From: Phyto melanocephala
Lineage: Eukaryota; Arthropoda; Insecta; Diptera; Rhinophoridae
NCBI GenBank assembly: GCA_941918925.1
Contig: OW799237.1
Location: 91,175,015 to 91,239,014 of the forward strand
Reading direction: 5' to 3'
Length of the DNA: 64,000 nucleotides
Part shown: piece by piece, positions 32,658-44,330 of the stretch
Layout: every line of letters begins with the position of its first letter
Numbering within the stretch: position 1 is the first letter of the stretch
The notes under the pieces: generated by a model
What the model saw: the letters and a program-made list of their open reading frames with translations, nothing else
Databases searched by the model: none
Told to the model about the DNA's origin: nothing
Made by a program: the position numbers and the translations under genes

Positions 32658-34205
32658 AGGGTATAATAACGCAGTTTAAAATTCTCCCCAGCCCCGGAAT
32701 AATATGTAGCTCCTCCATTTGTTTAAGAGTATAAATGAATTTGTCTTTCCGTTTGTAATCTCTTCAATATTAATTTTCGACTCTATAAAACATTTATATT
32801 TTAAATCCTTATAGATGTCGAAATAATATCAGTTAAATCCTTCTGTGCGTCTGTATATTGAAATCAACTTTGTTAACTCTCACGTATCCACAGACTCTTA
32901 TATGTTATTTCAGATATGCTTTCGAAACTTAGATTAGCAATTCCCTCAATAAGTTTTGGTCACAATTGCATCATATAATTGTCAGTTATGGTCTTGAAAC
33001 TGTTAGTGGTGATAAGTTAGTAAAATTAACAAAATTGCCTTATAAATTACTGAGATATTATAATTTCATTTGCGACTCCATGAAGTGTATATACTTATTC
33101 CGAAGACAAGTCGATTTAGCTAAAATAACAAAAGCTAGTGGTTGCTAAGCCATACTTATTAAATGGAAGTCCAATCATAATGCACGATTTTAATAGTTAG
33201 TCACATTTTAATGTAATTTTTCGGCAATTTAATTTGAAATTTCTTTGTTTCAGTATTTGACAAATTCAACCATGGAGAGGTACACAATTGAGAAGCGCAT
33301 TCAGATTGTTAAAACCTTTTACGAAAATGAGCATTCAAATCAAAATGCATTTCGTATACTTCAAAATTTTTTTTGTTAGCAGAATCGACCAAGTGTATCC
33401 CCCCACAATCGGGAACATTGTGAGCAAATTTAGCAAACCGGGTGTGTAGAAAATGTGAAAACAGCTGTACATGGTCTCCCAGTTCGTTCGGCTGAAAACA
33501 TTGCTGTTGTTGGCGATGAGTCGCTAGCCTCGACTCGTCGTCGTGCCAAACAATTGAAAATTTCACGAACATCACTTATGCTAAAGATTTTAATTTACAC
33601 GCTTACAAAGTTCAATTGACACAAGAGCTAAAGCCCACATTTAAACGTCGTCAATACTCCGAATAGTTAAACTGACAGAAATGAGAGTTGACTTTTCAAT
33701 GAAAATAATCTTCAGGCTAGAAATTGAGGATATTAACCTGGGCGATATGTGGTTCCAACATAATGGTGATACTTGCCATACATCCAACGAAACAGTGGCT
33801 CTTTTGCGCGAAAAATTCAATAGAAGTGTTATCTCACGTCACGCCGTTATCAATTGGCGGCCACTATCATATGATTTGACACCGTTGGACTTCTTTCTTT
33901 GGGGATATTTTAAAAAAAGTCTACGTTAATAAGCCAAGAACAATTCACGAGCTAAAGGATGAGATAATTCAGCACATTAAAGGCATCTATCTAAGTATCA
34001 TTAAAATCATAGGATAAAATAATGTCATGCCGTGGAGGACTTATTTCGACATTTTGTTTCATATACATATATAATTGTGATAGATTCTGCTATCATAATA
34101 AAAATATTCTTAAAACTTTTCATTTTATTTACAACATCGTGCATTTTGATTGGATATCGATAAGATGGTACAAACTGTGTGAATATTATATAAGATTCGG
34201 CACAG
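32658..34205 (+). mobile_element. GTCY-type repeat, copy 3, split by mariner C
   Basis: The left part (32658-33167) carries GAAGGGTATAATAACG and diverged blocks such as TCTTTCCGTTTGTAATCT and CTGTATATTGAAATCAACTT, as in copy 1. The right part (34160-34205) has GGTACAAACTGTG and TATATAAGATTCGGCACAGC. Mariner C lies between. Confidence 0.6.
33168..34160 (+). pseudogene. Mariner copy C, DD41D type, inactive
   Basis: Inverted ends near TCCAATCATAATGCACGAT (33170-33188) and ATCGTGCATTTTGATTGGA (34137-34155). A start MERYTIEKRIQIVKTFYEN lies at 33272, with frame breaks soon after. A helix-turn-helix part (STRRRAKQLKISRTSL) and the catalytic part WFQHNGDTCHTSNET...YDLTPLDFFLWGYF follow. The second catalytic Asp is Asn, while the third Asp is kept 41 residues on. 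The stretch with the first Asp is missing. Confidence 0.8.
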
Positions 34206-34444
34206 CCCAATAATATGACACCCAAATTACAATGAACAATTGCATGGGAAATTAGACAAATCTAATAAGAATCTCTATATCAAAATAACAATAATCTTTA
34301 ACGCTCAAGAAATGTTTTAATTGCTATCAAAGGGTTGTAATTTGACTACAATGTTTTTTATCTTTGTTTAAGTAGCAAGAATTTTTTTAAGAGAAGACTT
34401 TAAATTGTCTTATTTATGAAGATCTATTTTGTAGAGCTATATAT

Positions 34445-34691
34445 CTGTGGCTTGGAGCTAAAAGGGCCAATGTCAAAATATTTACTTTTGAGAAAATAAG
34501 AATGGAACTTCAACTTTTATAGATGCTTTCATAGTGATATTGGCCAACATTTTATTTATGAAGCTGTTTTGGGTTAAGTATGACCTTAGCAGTTTTATCA
34601 TAATGAAATAGAGCAAGAAAACAAATCTAATGCAATGATTAACTCAAAAGAGCAAAAAAGTGACATTGGCCCTTTTAGCTTCAAGTCACAG
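34445..34691. mobile_element. 247-bp MITE
   Basis: The ends share about 30 bases of inverted repeat with one or two mismatches (AGCTAAAAGGGCCAATGTCA core). The interior is AT-rich without coding capacity. Superfamily unknown. Confidence 0.7.
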
Positions 34692-35093
34692 TTATTTAAT
34701 TGACAAATTGATTTAATAGTTCCTGTTCACGATTGTTCATATCTAACGCTTTAAATTGTTGGTCTTAATGTTTACTAGTGTTTTATATTGCTTATCCTTA
34801 TTATTATCGATGTTGGCCTTGTCGTAATAGTTTAACGATTAGGTTTTATTTTGCACCTTTAAATTTCTACTGAGACTAAAGAGACATTTTAGGCATTATC
34901 TTTAAGAGGAGCCACATTTTGGATACAATATATCCACTGTATTGGATGGATGGTCTATCGTGTTGTGAACACTCGCTAATTAAAAACGAGTAGTACGAAC
35001 ATTACTTCAAAAGGAAAGAGGTCACAGATGTTTGTAAAGTCCTTCCGCTTCTACCTGTCCGGGAAGAAGCAATACATTTTTAGGAGATATATT
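34692..35093. other. Short non-coding gap between two MITEs
   Basis: Nothing recognisable. Confidence 0.35.
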
Positions 35094-35280
35094 TATTCGT
35101 CTGGTAATCGCAGTTCAGAGAGAGTTTTGTTGCTTCTATATTTTATATTTGAAGTTTGGCATTTTAAATTAATAAGAGAAGAGACAGAATTGTTTTTTAA
35201 TTTTTGTATTTTAATAGTTAAAGTTAAAAATAAGTGATGAAAAAAGTAATCAGCTGACAAATTAACACTACCTGATGATT
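35094..35280. mobile_element. 185-bp MITE, copy 2
   Basis: Ends ATTCGTCTGGTAAT / ACTACCTGATGATT; the interior is homologous to 16671-16855. Possible TTA target duplication. Confidence 0.6.
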
Positions 35281-36370
35281 AAATTTTCCTTGACATAAAT
35301 ATAGGATTTTAATTGAAATAACAGTTTTACTTCACTAAAAATCTGATGTTGCCATTTCGCACTTTTGAATTTATAACAATTGAAAATTATGGCGATACAA
35401 ACAGACTCAACCTCAACCTAGTAAACGTTAGAGAAAATATATAGATTTCTATAAAAGTTTAATTAAAACTTTCTCACATCGTCTTTGGATATAAATAAAC
35501 TTTATTTTCTTAAATTATTTTTAAACAAACCTGTAATAAACAAAACAAATGCTGATTATTAAAATATTTTGGATTAGTGAACATGTAGAGCATTAGAGTT
35601 CTGATCCCTCTTCCAAACTATCGTCATCTGACTGATAAATCGAACTTCTTTTGATAAATAAAAATATGTACTACTAAAACCGCTTCCCCCTTACCAATGC
35701 AATGCTTGCAGTCGGAATATTTTTCCATTTTTACGTTTTTAACAATAAACTTCTAGTTAAGAGAGCACATTTACTTTATTAATCAATTCAGCAACAACTA
35801 AGAGAAATACTCAGATACTTGCTGAATACATTCATCTACGTTGAGTTAAGGAATTTACAAAATGTTGTGAATATTTCATGTTTGAATCAAATCTAATATG
35901 CATATTTGTAAAAAAGAATAGATTACATAGAGTACCTACAATTGAATAATTAAATTTATAAAACAGCAAGTATTAAACATGTCCAAACATATAATATCTA
36001 GGTATTTGAAAGTATTTAATTTAATAGAGTTTTGAAATACGTTTTAAATTCAACATTTTAAAGGAATTTCTTATTGGTTTAAATGCTCATACTACACCGA
36101 AACACATGTGCCGTCATGGTGGTGCTTACTAATACTATCATAGTTCCAGTTCACATAGATACTAACCCATACTGAACTAAATACAAGTTTGCCTCTATAA
36201 AAGAGCACATATATACTTTGTATCACCCACTCTTCGCTGCACACATTCCCATACGAAACTAACTCTCTCCACTGTCATTTGTACAAAAAAAAAAAAAAAA
36301 AAAAAAAAAACCGAATATCAACATTATTCACTCACTCACACACATACACTCTCCCAATACCACTCACCTC
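35281..36370. other. Non-coding stretch ending in a poly(A) run
   Basis: TATAAAAG lies at about 36197 followed by a CACCCACTC-rich, less AT-rich segment; it is promoter-like, but no transcript can be defined. An uninterrupted A run of about 25 bases follows at 36285-36310. Confidence 0.35.
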
Positions 36371-36379
36371 TCCCAGTAT

Positions 36380-36765
36380 AAAATATCCACCAAAAAGTAT
36401 TATATATCTCTTATACACCTCTATGTTGTACGAAATACTTAATACTTTATGGTACAATTCAAGCCATCAGTTTTTAGATTTCCACTCACACTTTGGGTAT
36501 TCATGAAATACCCGATACTTTTTGGTGGTGGCCGTACCAAAAAGTAACTAGTTTATCCTACAGCAAAATGTCTGCCTTCAAAATTCCAAAACTTGATGGT
36601 GCGACGCACCATAAAGTATGCAAAAATGTCAAACTTAACGCTTTGTATTGGAGTTTACGATACTTTATGGTACGTTTGAACGGGGATAGAGTGCGGTACA
36701 TAAAGTATTAGATTCCTTGTAACTTGAACGAAGTGCATGACATATTTGATACTTTTTGGAGCGTT
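36380..36765. repeat. Cluster of ATACTTT(A/T)TGG motifs in both orientations
   Basis: The motif or its complement occurs about eight times: near 36392, 36443, 36511, 36533, 36608, 36659, 36700 and 36750. Several form close inverted pairs, such as GATACTTTTTGGTGGTGGCC then GTACCAAAAAGTA. No gene explains the pattern. It may be a palindromic non-autonomous element. Confidence 0.5.
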
Positions 36766-37642
36766 GGTTGTATAGTCATGGAAGTGTTTTACTGAACAAC
36801 TATACGAAGGAAACTATAGGGCCTGCAATAAGAATCACTGGCATGGCTATACAGCAATGTGCGCTCGTATATGTCACAATGGTACAATCGCTATACACAT
36901 AGATACACATACAAACTTTCATATAAACTTACATGCAGATAGACATACAAACTTACACAGTCGTACGTAAATATGTACGCTTCTACTTTATGAAATAGAG
37001 ATGAAATAGTTGGTACATTCGGTACTCTTTTAGATTTATTTTAAACGTAATTCATAAATGTATCTGAAATACCACCATAATGACAATTAAAATATAAATC
37101 GTCTGGAATATTTTTTTGTTTCTTGACTTTTGAATATTTTGGTTTTAGCTTGAGAACCTGGATCAAACCTTAAATATCTGGGACTCAAATTTAAGAGGTG
37201 ATAATGATAACATTGAATATTAACTTTTTATAAGAAAGCTTAGAAATGATAATTTTGTAGCATTAAAAAAAGTTCTAAAGTTAGGCTTTAGTTACAATGG
37301 TTAAGGTGATTTCAAAAAGAGCTTGGTATGTGAGCTAAGACCAATTACGAAACGTTGATTATAAAACTTGATAGTGAAATTTGTTTAATAACGGGAAAAA
37401 ACTTTATTTAAATTCCATAAATATGTGGAAACTAGAGTCGACTTTTAGCGTATCGATAACATGTGAATGTATGAATGTTGGGTATTTAGATTTTTGTATG
37501 CTTGGATTCTTGTTACTCAATCTCGCAAAAGCGGCTGACCGAAATTATATAAAATCTATAACGCAGATGCATAACAACCTTGATAAGCACGAGGCTACCC
37601 TTTTATCTGGATAACTGAACAGATTAAAGTGCTGTTTATAGA
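36766..37642. other. AT-rich non-coding stretch
   Basis: Nothing recognisable beyond short ACAT runs near 36900-36960. Confidence 0.35.
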
Positions 37643-37741
37643 ATGCGAACGATTACTTTGAGTAGACGTTTTGTGTGTAATTTTTTAATGTAACAAAAAC
37701 AAATTACACGCAAAACGTCTACTCAAAGTAATCGTTCGCAT
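37643..37741. mobile_element. 99-bp foldback element
   Basis: Arms of about 40 bases (ATGCGAACGATTACTTTGAG...) are inverted almost perfectly around a short AT loop. It is a hairpin-type MITE or terminal-repeat remnant. Confidence 0.75.
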
Positions 37742-40249
37742 AAAAAAAACAGAACAGAAATCGCGGGCATACGCTAGTATTATAACAAGTATTAAATAGA
37801 ATTTCTATACGTCATTTATATTTGTAAAATACAATTCCAGTAGGGATTTTGAATGAGAGGTAGGTAAAATCATGATTATTATAAAAGTTAAGAGGATTTT
37901 TTACGAGGCTCCAAAAAGGTATGTACACCAAATTTCATTACTTAAAAGGAAATTTAAAACGATCGGTTACTCTAAGAGGTGCGGTACAAGTTTTTGTTTC
38001 GGTTTATATATAAGCAAAATATATAATATGTAAGAGTTATTGGTACAATTCATGTTAAATAGTACATTTTATTACTCAATTGGTACCTTTTGTAATTTTA
38101 ATTTCTCGTCTCCATTCCATTCAATGGCAGTGCTAGCAAAACTCGATACGTACAGCAAGTAGATATAGTAGATACATATATGTGGATACATATTTATGTA
38201 AGTTTGCTTGTATGTATGTATGTAAGTTTGCTTGAATGTATGTATGTATGTATATATTCTTGTGTGTATATTTGTATATGTAAATATATCTGTATGTATA
38301 TATACAGATGTGTGTAAGTATGTATATATAAACTTACATTAAATGTGTGTATGAATGTATGTATGTATGTATGTACGTACATACCTATGTACACAGGGAT
38401 GGATGTATAGATTGTACGTTAGTATGTATGTTTGTATATTTTTTGTAAGTATTTATATGAAAGACTGCTGCTGGTTGCACGTTCTTCGTTGAATTTATTT
38501 CGTAGACATCGTCTTCGTTGTCAATACAGGGTATTTTAGTTTTGTGAATTTCGATGCGAAACAAACTTAACTTAAATCAAAATTTTGTAATAATACTCCA
38601 TTGTAAAACATGACCTAATTCTTTCAAAATAATATTTATTTTCGGTTTTTCAATGTAATTTTACCCGTTAAGAAAAGTAGAGTGTTTCAAAGCATTAACA
38701 CTAAATTTTAAAATGGAAGCACGTTAAAAGCGCTTCGAAGGAAGCTTTATTTAAAAAGCAGTAGTGGATGTAAATAAGTTATTGAAAAATTTAACAAGTA
38801 AAAAGTGCATCCATCCTTCACTTACTATGAAGCATATTTGTAAGGAAGAGAAAACTGGAAACACTCTATGCATAAGCCTTTCGTTTGCAGTATAATGGGA
38901 TTTGAAAAATTCCCACTTTGTGCTCAATGCTTCAAAGCGGGAATTTGTCATACAAATTTCATGCCTTCCATAAGCTAGTTTGTTAGTGAAAATTTAATTT
39001 TATTTTTTATTTTGGGTAAAGTTTAACTTTAATTAATGATTTTAATATAAAATTAATTTGCACTTAAAAATTATTAATGCATTTTAACATACGATTTGAC
39101 CAACGTATACAAAAACATCTTTTCTAAATCTATATTACATACACTAAAATAATGTTTGTAAAGATCAAGTTTGGGTTCTAGATTGGGTTTATGGGTTCAA
39201 GGATCTAGAAACAAATACATATGCTATTCAGTATCATCAAAAGTGATTACATTTTTATTTTGAAATTATTTAATAATTTAAAAACGAATGCTATGCTCTC
39301 CGAATTCTAATTTCATTAAGTTGTAACATAAATAAAAATTACATTTGAGTGTATCGATAAAGAGTGCTGATGATGAATTCGTAGCTGGTTTCGAAAATGC
39401 ATCCCACTCGGCTAATATCGGAATAGCTTTTCAATATTCTTAAGTGATTACAATTAAATTTAATAAACGTTTTAGGAAGTTTAGTAATAGAAAAATGGAC
39501 TTAAGCCAGAATAAAAATTATTTATAATACGATTTTTAAATTATTTTAAAGTTTGTAGAATTTTAGCCGCAAAATGCAGGACATTCTTTTGTAGTTTTAT
39601 GTTAATTTTTTTGTTCCTATATTTTAAAATTGATTTTTAATTAATTATTTAATATCTTAATAGGAAAGTAAATTTTTTTGTTGTGCATTTTATGCTTAAA
39701 TTATGCTACCGAATTTGATGAAACAATACACCATTTGAAAGGAATTCTTTTGCAGATGTTCACAATCTCAATTCTTTTACAATTGGTTTAGTATTTTAGA
39801 ATTTGAAAGCGATTAAAGTTGTTTTAACACATGCGCAAATCATATGTGTGTAACAAAGCAAAAAAAATAAAATAAAAAAATTAAAAACGAAGTAGGTAAC
39901 GCATGTTGATACAAATTGCTTTTGCAACCAAAACACAGAGAGATTTTATTTAAACTCCCGTTTAAAAGATGTTTTGTTGTTTTATTTTTTTCTGTTTTAG
40001 ATTGAGGTTCACAGTTTATTGGATTTGCTCAAGGAAAAAAATTCAAGTCGATATAATTAAATAGATAATAAAATAAATTGTTGGAATAAAAAAGCTTAAA
40101 AAATCATTTAAAACTAAATTTCTGTCGAACAAGCCGTACGCAATATACATATTGGTATGGAAAACTGTGTGCGTTGAATGTTTACCTATAGGGTCTTTTA
40201 TGAAAGTTTACTTTAAAAAGTATGTATTTTTTTAACCTTATAAAGGGTC
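37742..40249. other. AT-rich non-coding stretch with TATG microsatellites
   Basis: (TATG)n and (GTAT)n blocks dominate 38165-38450. No gene is seen. Confidence 0.45.
38165..38450. repeat. Compound (TATG)n/(TGTA)n microsatellite
   Basis: Repeated TATG, TGTA and TATA units with interruptions over about 285 bases. Confidence 0.75.
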
Positions 40250-40720
40250 CGCCAAATACCTTTTTTTTTTTAAACAGGGCGTAAAACATCTAGTGTAGCT
40301 TCGGCTGTATGGCACGTAGTGCCGTCCTGTTGACAATATCCTCCCCTAAAATTTTTGTAAACAAAAATTCGTTCAACATGGCCCGATAACGATCGCCATT
40401 GACTGTAACGGCCACTCCTTGCTAATGGCCTAACTATGCCTCTGGACCGAAATCCGCACCGAACAGTGACTCGTTTTGGGTGTATCTGCTTTCCAATGTA
40501 TGCGTGCGGGTTTTCTGTGCCCCAAATGTGACAATTTTGCTTGTTTACATACCCGCCAAGATCAAAAAGAGCGTCATCTGAAAAGATGATTTTTTTTTGC
40601 AAAATCGGCATCTTCTGTAAGTCGATCGCAGGCCCACTTAGCGAAGCGTATACACAACCATATTCGTTCAGCGGAAGGATAAAACTAATTATCTGTCAAA
40701 TCAGACATGAGCTAAGTGTT
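40250..40720 (-). pseudogene. Mariner copy D, transposase middle part
   Basis: The minus strand reads KIIFSDDALFDLGGYVNKQN, which carries the first catalytic Asp of the same mariner family. It continues with CHIWGTENPHAY and KRVTVRCGF and, after frame changes, CQQDGTTCHTAEATLDVL with the second Asp. Neither end of the gene is present. It is the only copy here in which the first catalytic Asp is preserved. Confidence 0.75.
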
Positions 40721-41369
40721 ACCATTCACGAAATAAGCACTAGTTGAACATAAAAACGTTAGATGGCTAACCCTTTACTTACTAACATATTCATAGACTG
40801 ATTTTGATTTATAAACATATTCTAAACTTTTGATCATTTTAGTGAATTTGGCTTTTTTAAAGATGTTTCGAATAAAAAAGACAACAAAAACATTAAAGCT
40901 TTTAAAATGTGAAAATTCGATGAATTCTGAAACTAAAACCAATCGATTAAAATACATATCCCAAATGTATATCTTTATTCTGAATATTTTCATATTTTTT
41001 ATTGTTCGTTTTATTTTTCAAGAAAGTATTGATAAATGTAAAAAAAATTCTTAATAATAATTTTGTATTAGGTATATATATATATACGTAATATTTAATT
41101 ATTAAATATGTATGTACACTCATATAAAAGAGCGCGTTTTAATGTTTCGTATGTATGAAACTTTTTTATTAAAGAAATTTAAGTCTGTTCCTATGTCTGC
41201 TATGAGTTTCGCAGTATGTAACTGTATATTGTATTGCAACAACATTAAGAAAAGTTTCTGTGGAAATCATACAAAAAAAAAGAAGAACATTGCGTACATT
41301 TGTTGATACAAAGGCAGGTTAAGAAGAATTTTTAATATCTCCAGTAACCGAATGGGGTAAAAACATATA
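40721..41369. other. AT-rich non-coding stretch
   Basis: Nothing recognisable. Confidence 0.35.
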
Positions 41370-41528
41370 CTGCCTGTTCCACGATGTCGAAAGAAAACCC
41401 AAGCGAAATTTCATTCGTACAAATACGTTGAAAACAAAAACTAATTTTTAGTTTTTGCTGTTGTTTTTAATATATTTGTACGAATGAAATTTCGCTTGGG
41501 TTTTCTTTCGACATCGTTGAACAGGCAG
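41370..41528. mobile_element. 159-bp foldback element, near-perfect hairpin
   Basis: Arms of about 55 bases, starting CTGCCTGTTC(C)ACGATGTCG and running through AAACCCAAGCGAAATTTCAT, are inverted with very few mismatches around a loop of about 45 bases. No coding capacity. Transcribed RNA would fold into a long duplex. Confidence 0.8.
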
Positions 41529-42120
41529 ATAATATCTGTTGCGATCTGCCGTAGAATAAACAACGATAAGCACCAAGAGTTTTAAATTAGAACACTACTG
41601 ACTAGCTTTTCAGGTCTATTGGAAATACATTGTAAAGGATTAATAATAGCGGAACCCACTTTTTGATGCAAACTACCCTTGCAAGCCGTGCAGACCGTGC
41701 AAGTCTAGCAAGTAATTTAACTTTTGCACGACTACAAAAGCAAATTATATTAAAGCGCCATTTGCATCAATTGAGCAAATGTGCACAGCGAAAAACCAGA
41801 GCAAACTAATGTCACACAAATTTGCACAACAGAAACAGAATTCACTTACTTTCAGGATTTAAAATCTCCACAAATTCAATTTCATCCACGGCATTTTTTT
41901 ACTAAAAATTTGATGATATTGTATTTTTTCGTTGATTTAGGCATTGTAGTTTTTTTTAATTAATTAACTTTCTTTTTGGAAATATTATTAATTTATTTAT
42001 TTATTTTAATATTAAAACACAAAATTTTACTTCTTAATTTAAAAAAAGATTTGTTGTTCCTTAAATACCTAAAAAAAATCAGCTGTTGTCATAAGTTTGC
42101 AACACAAATGAAAAATGCAC

Positions 42121-42184
42121 TCACGCTTGGTAGCAAAAACTTAGTGCATATTTGCACTAATTGCAAAAATGCTACCAAGCGTGA
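42121..42184. repeat. 64-bp palindrome
   Basis: Outer arms TCACGCTTGGTAGC / GCTACCAAGCGTGA are perfect, with inner arms around TTAGTGCA / TGCACTAA. Confidence 0.7.
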
Positions 42185-42392
42185 ATTCCGCTAATTATTG
42201 TTGCGTTTGTAGCGTAAGAAATCATAGGTATTTTCAATACAAGAATGTCATATGGACTTATGTGTAGGTGTGTATTTAGCGGCTTTTTATGAGTTCTGTT
42301 ATATATATTTTTTTTTTAATAGAAAGGGACATTTTGAATGATTAGAGAATTAATTAAAATGTCTGTATTTTTATTTGTTTTTTTTTTTTTGA

Positions 42393-42590
42393 TACACAGA
42401 AAAAATTAAATGTTGAGATTCAATAACATACTCACTAAAAGTGAAGTTTCGAACAAAAAAATATGAGATAAAAATAGTTGTTTTCTATAAAATTTTATTT
42501 TTAACAAGATTTATTCATAACATTTACAAAAATATTTAAAGAAAATAAAATAAATTTAAGGCATATTTTGGCCATATTTCTTTCTGTGTA
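42393..42590. mobile_element. Small MITE, TACACAGAAA termini
   Basis: The ends TACACAGAAA / TTTCTGTGTA are inverted and may include a TA duplication. The interior is AT-rich. Confidence 0.5.
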
Positions 42591-43133
42591 AACTTCATAT
42601 ATGTATGTACATAAATTAAAAATTTATAATTAATTATCAATTTAAGTAATTAGAAAATTTTTATGAATACAGAAAATTTTACATTGATCGAGAGGCCTTG
42701 AGCATTGGTCATCTAATTTATTGGTCTCTCATCCTCAGTATATGCTAAGTCTGCTGTAGCATGTCCCACGATAATGGGTCAACCATAGGTTGTTTTATAG
42801 AAAAACTCCTTCTTTGATGCCAGGAGTAAGCTGAAACGTAATTGGTCCTTTTTTGCTTTAGTTGTATTCGTCTGGAGGGGGTTAAATTCTCTTAATTAAA
42901 AATCCGAGCACCGCGATGAAATTTTCTTTCCCTCTGCTGGAATTCAAACGAGGGTTTTCTGTCTCAAGTTCAAACAAATAATTATTAAATCAAAAATTTT
43001 TAAATTTAAGAAATTATTACAATATGACAATGCGAAAGGATGACACATTTTGTGAGTGTACAAATTGTAACAACGATCGTAAAAACATAATAATGATTCA
43101 ACCTTATTTTAATGTACATCGGCGTATAAATTA
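42591..43133. other. Non-coding stretch
   Basis: Mildly GC-elevated at 42690-42970, with a GAATTCAAACGAGG segment whose complement is weakly B-box-like. It is too degenerate to call a SINE. Confidence 0.3.
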
Positions 43134-44330
43134 CAGGGTGGGCCAAAAGAAACCAAGGGGTGTAAAAGTTTAATAACTTTTTCGTTTATTAATTTTTTTA
43201 TTTTTTTTTTCAGATTATATAGACAACACTTGGAGAATTTATAATGGAGAGGTTCACAACTGAACAGAGAACAAGAACAATAGAGTTTTTTTATTTAAAC
43301 CAGAGATCAATTATTTTAACGCAAAGAGCATATCGTCGACATTTTAACGTCAGAATTTCGCCCTCTGAAGCAATGATTCGTTGCTTAGTAGATCGTCATC
43401 ACCAACATGGCAGCATAACAGATTTGCCTCGAACCGGTAGACCACGTTTAAGTCGCACTGCGGAAAATATTGAACGAGTACAGCAAAGTGTTAACGAAGC
43501 ACCAGAAACATCTGCCAGAAGGCGTTCTACTCAGCTAGGAATGTCTCGTACGTCACCACGGCGCATTTTAAAAAAAGATTTACAGTTATACCCATATAAG
43601 GTGCAATTGATGCAAGAATTAAAACCCGCAGATCATCGGCAACGTCTAAATTTTGCAGTTTAATTTCAAGAGTTGGTCAGAAATGAAATCAACTTTATTA
43701 AAAATTTGATTATGAGTTATGAAGCTCATTTTCATTTGAATGGCTTTGTTAATAAGCAAAACTGTAGGTTCTGGGGTTCTCAAAATCCAAGAGCCATTAA
43801 TTAACGCCAATTGCACCCCATCAGGTGTACAGTATGGTGTGCGATCACATCTGAAAATGTCATTGGGCCTTACTTCTTTGAGAATGAATATGGAAGTGCT
43901 GTAACCGTAAATGGAGAGCGATATCGGTTTATGATAAAACAAAATTTTTGCGCCCTGCTCTTGAAAACATACCTGGTATGTGGTTTCAGCAGGACGAAGC
44001 CACTGCCCATACTGCCCGAGACACAATGGCACTTTTAAGTCAAATTTTTGGAGGGCGAATAATTTCCAGAAATTCGGAAATTATTTGGCCAGCGCAATCG
44101 CCAGATCTGACAGCTAGTCGGGTGCTGTTTTTTTTGGGGTTATTTGAAGGAGCGAGTGTATGTGAACAAGCAAGAGACAATAATTGAACTCAAGGCAAAC
44201 ATTGTTGCAGAAATTCGAACGCTACAGTCACAAGTTTTGAAATATGTTATGGAAAATGCTCTAAAAAGAGCCCATCAGTGCGAAGCTGAAAACGGTGGTC
44301 ATTTAAGAGACATCAAGAGACAGGAATAAG
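43134..44330 (+). pseudogene. Mariner copy E, DD41D type, nearly full length but broken
   Basis: The transposase starts at 43244 with MERFTTEQRTRTIEFFYLNQ and is open for 139 codons, including two helix-turn-helix regions (SARRRSTQLGMSRTSPRRIL) and LMQELKPADHRQRLNF, where a TAA stops it. Downstream, in shifted frames, are YEAHFHLNGFVNKQNCRFWG (the first catalytic Asp is Tyr), VIGPYFFENEYGSAVTVNGE, and WFQQDEATAHTARDT with the second Asp intact. A SPDLTASRVLFF segment has lost the third Asp. The left end begins ACAGGGTGGGCCAAAAGAAA. No matching right end was found, so the 3' terminus may be missing. Confidence 0.82.

Noticed and set aside
36197..36260. TATAAAAG with GC-richer downstream sequence as a promoter
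   Set aside because: No downstream exon, initiator or transcript evidence. Kept only as a remark in the gap entry.
38194..38394. Frame rich in YIHT and HTYIHT repeats
   Set aside because: Microsatellite translation of TATG/TACA repeats.
42690..42970. Possible reverse-orientation SINE
   Set aside because: The B-box-like segment is weak, and no A box, tail or target duplication could be found.
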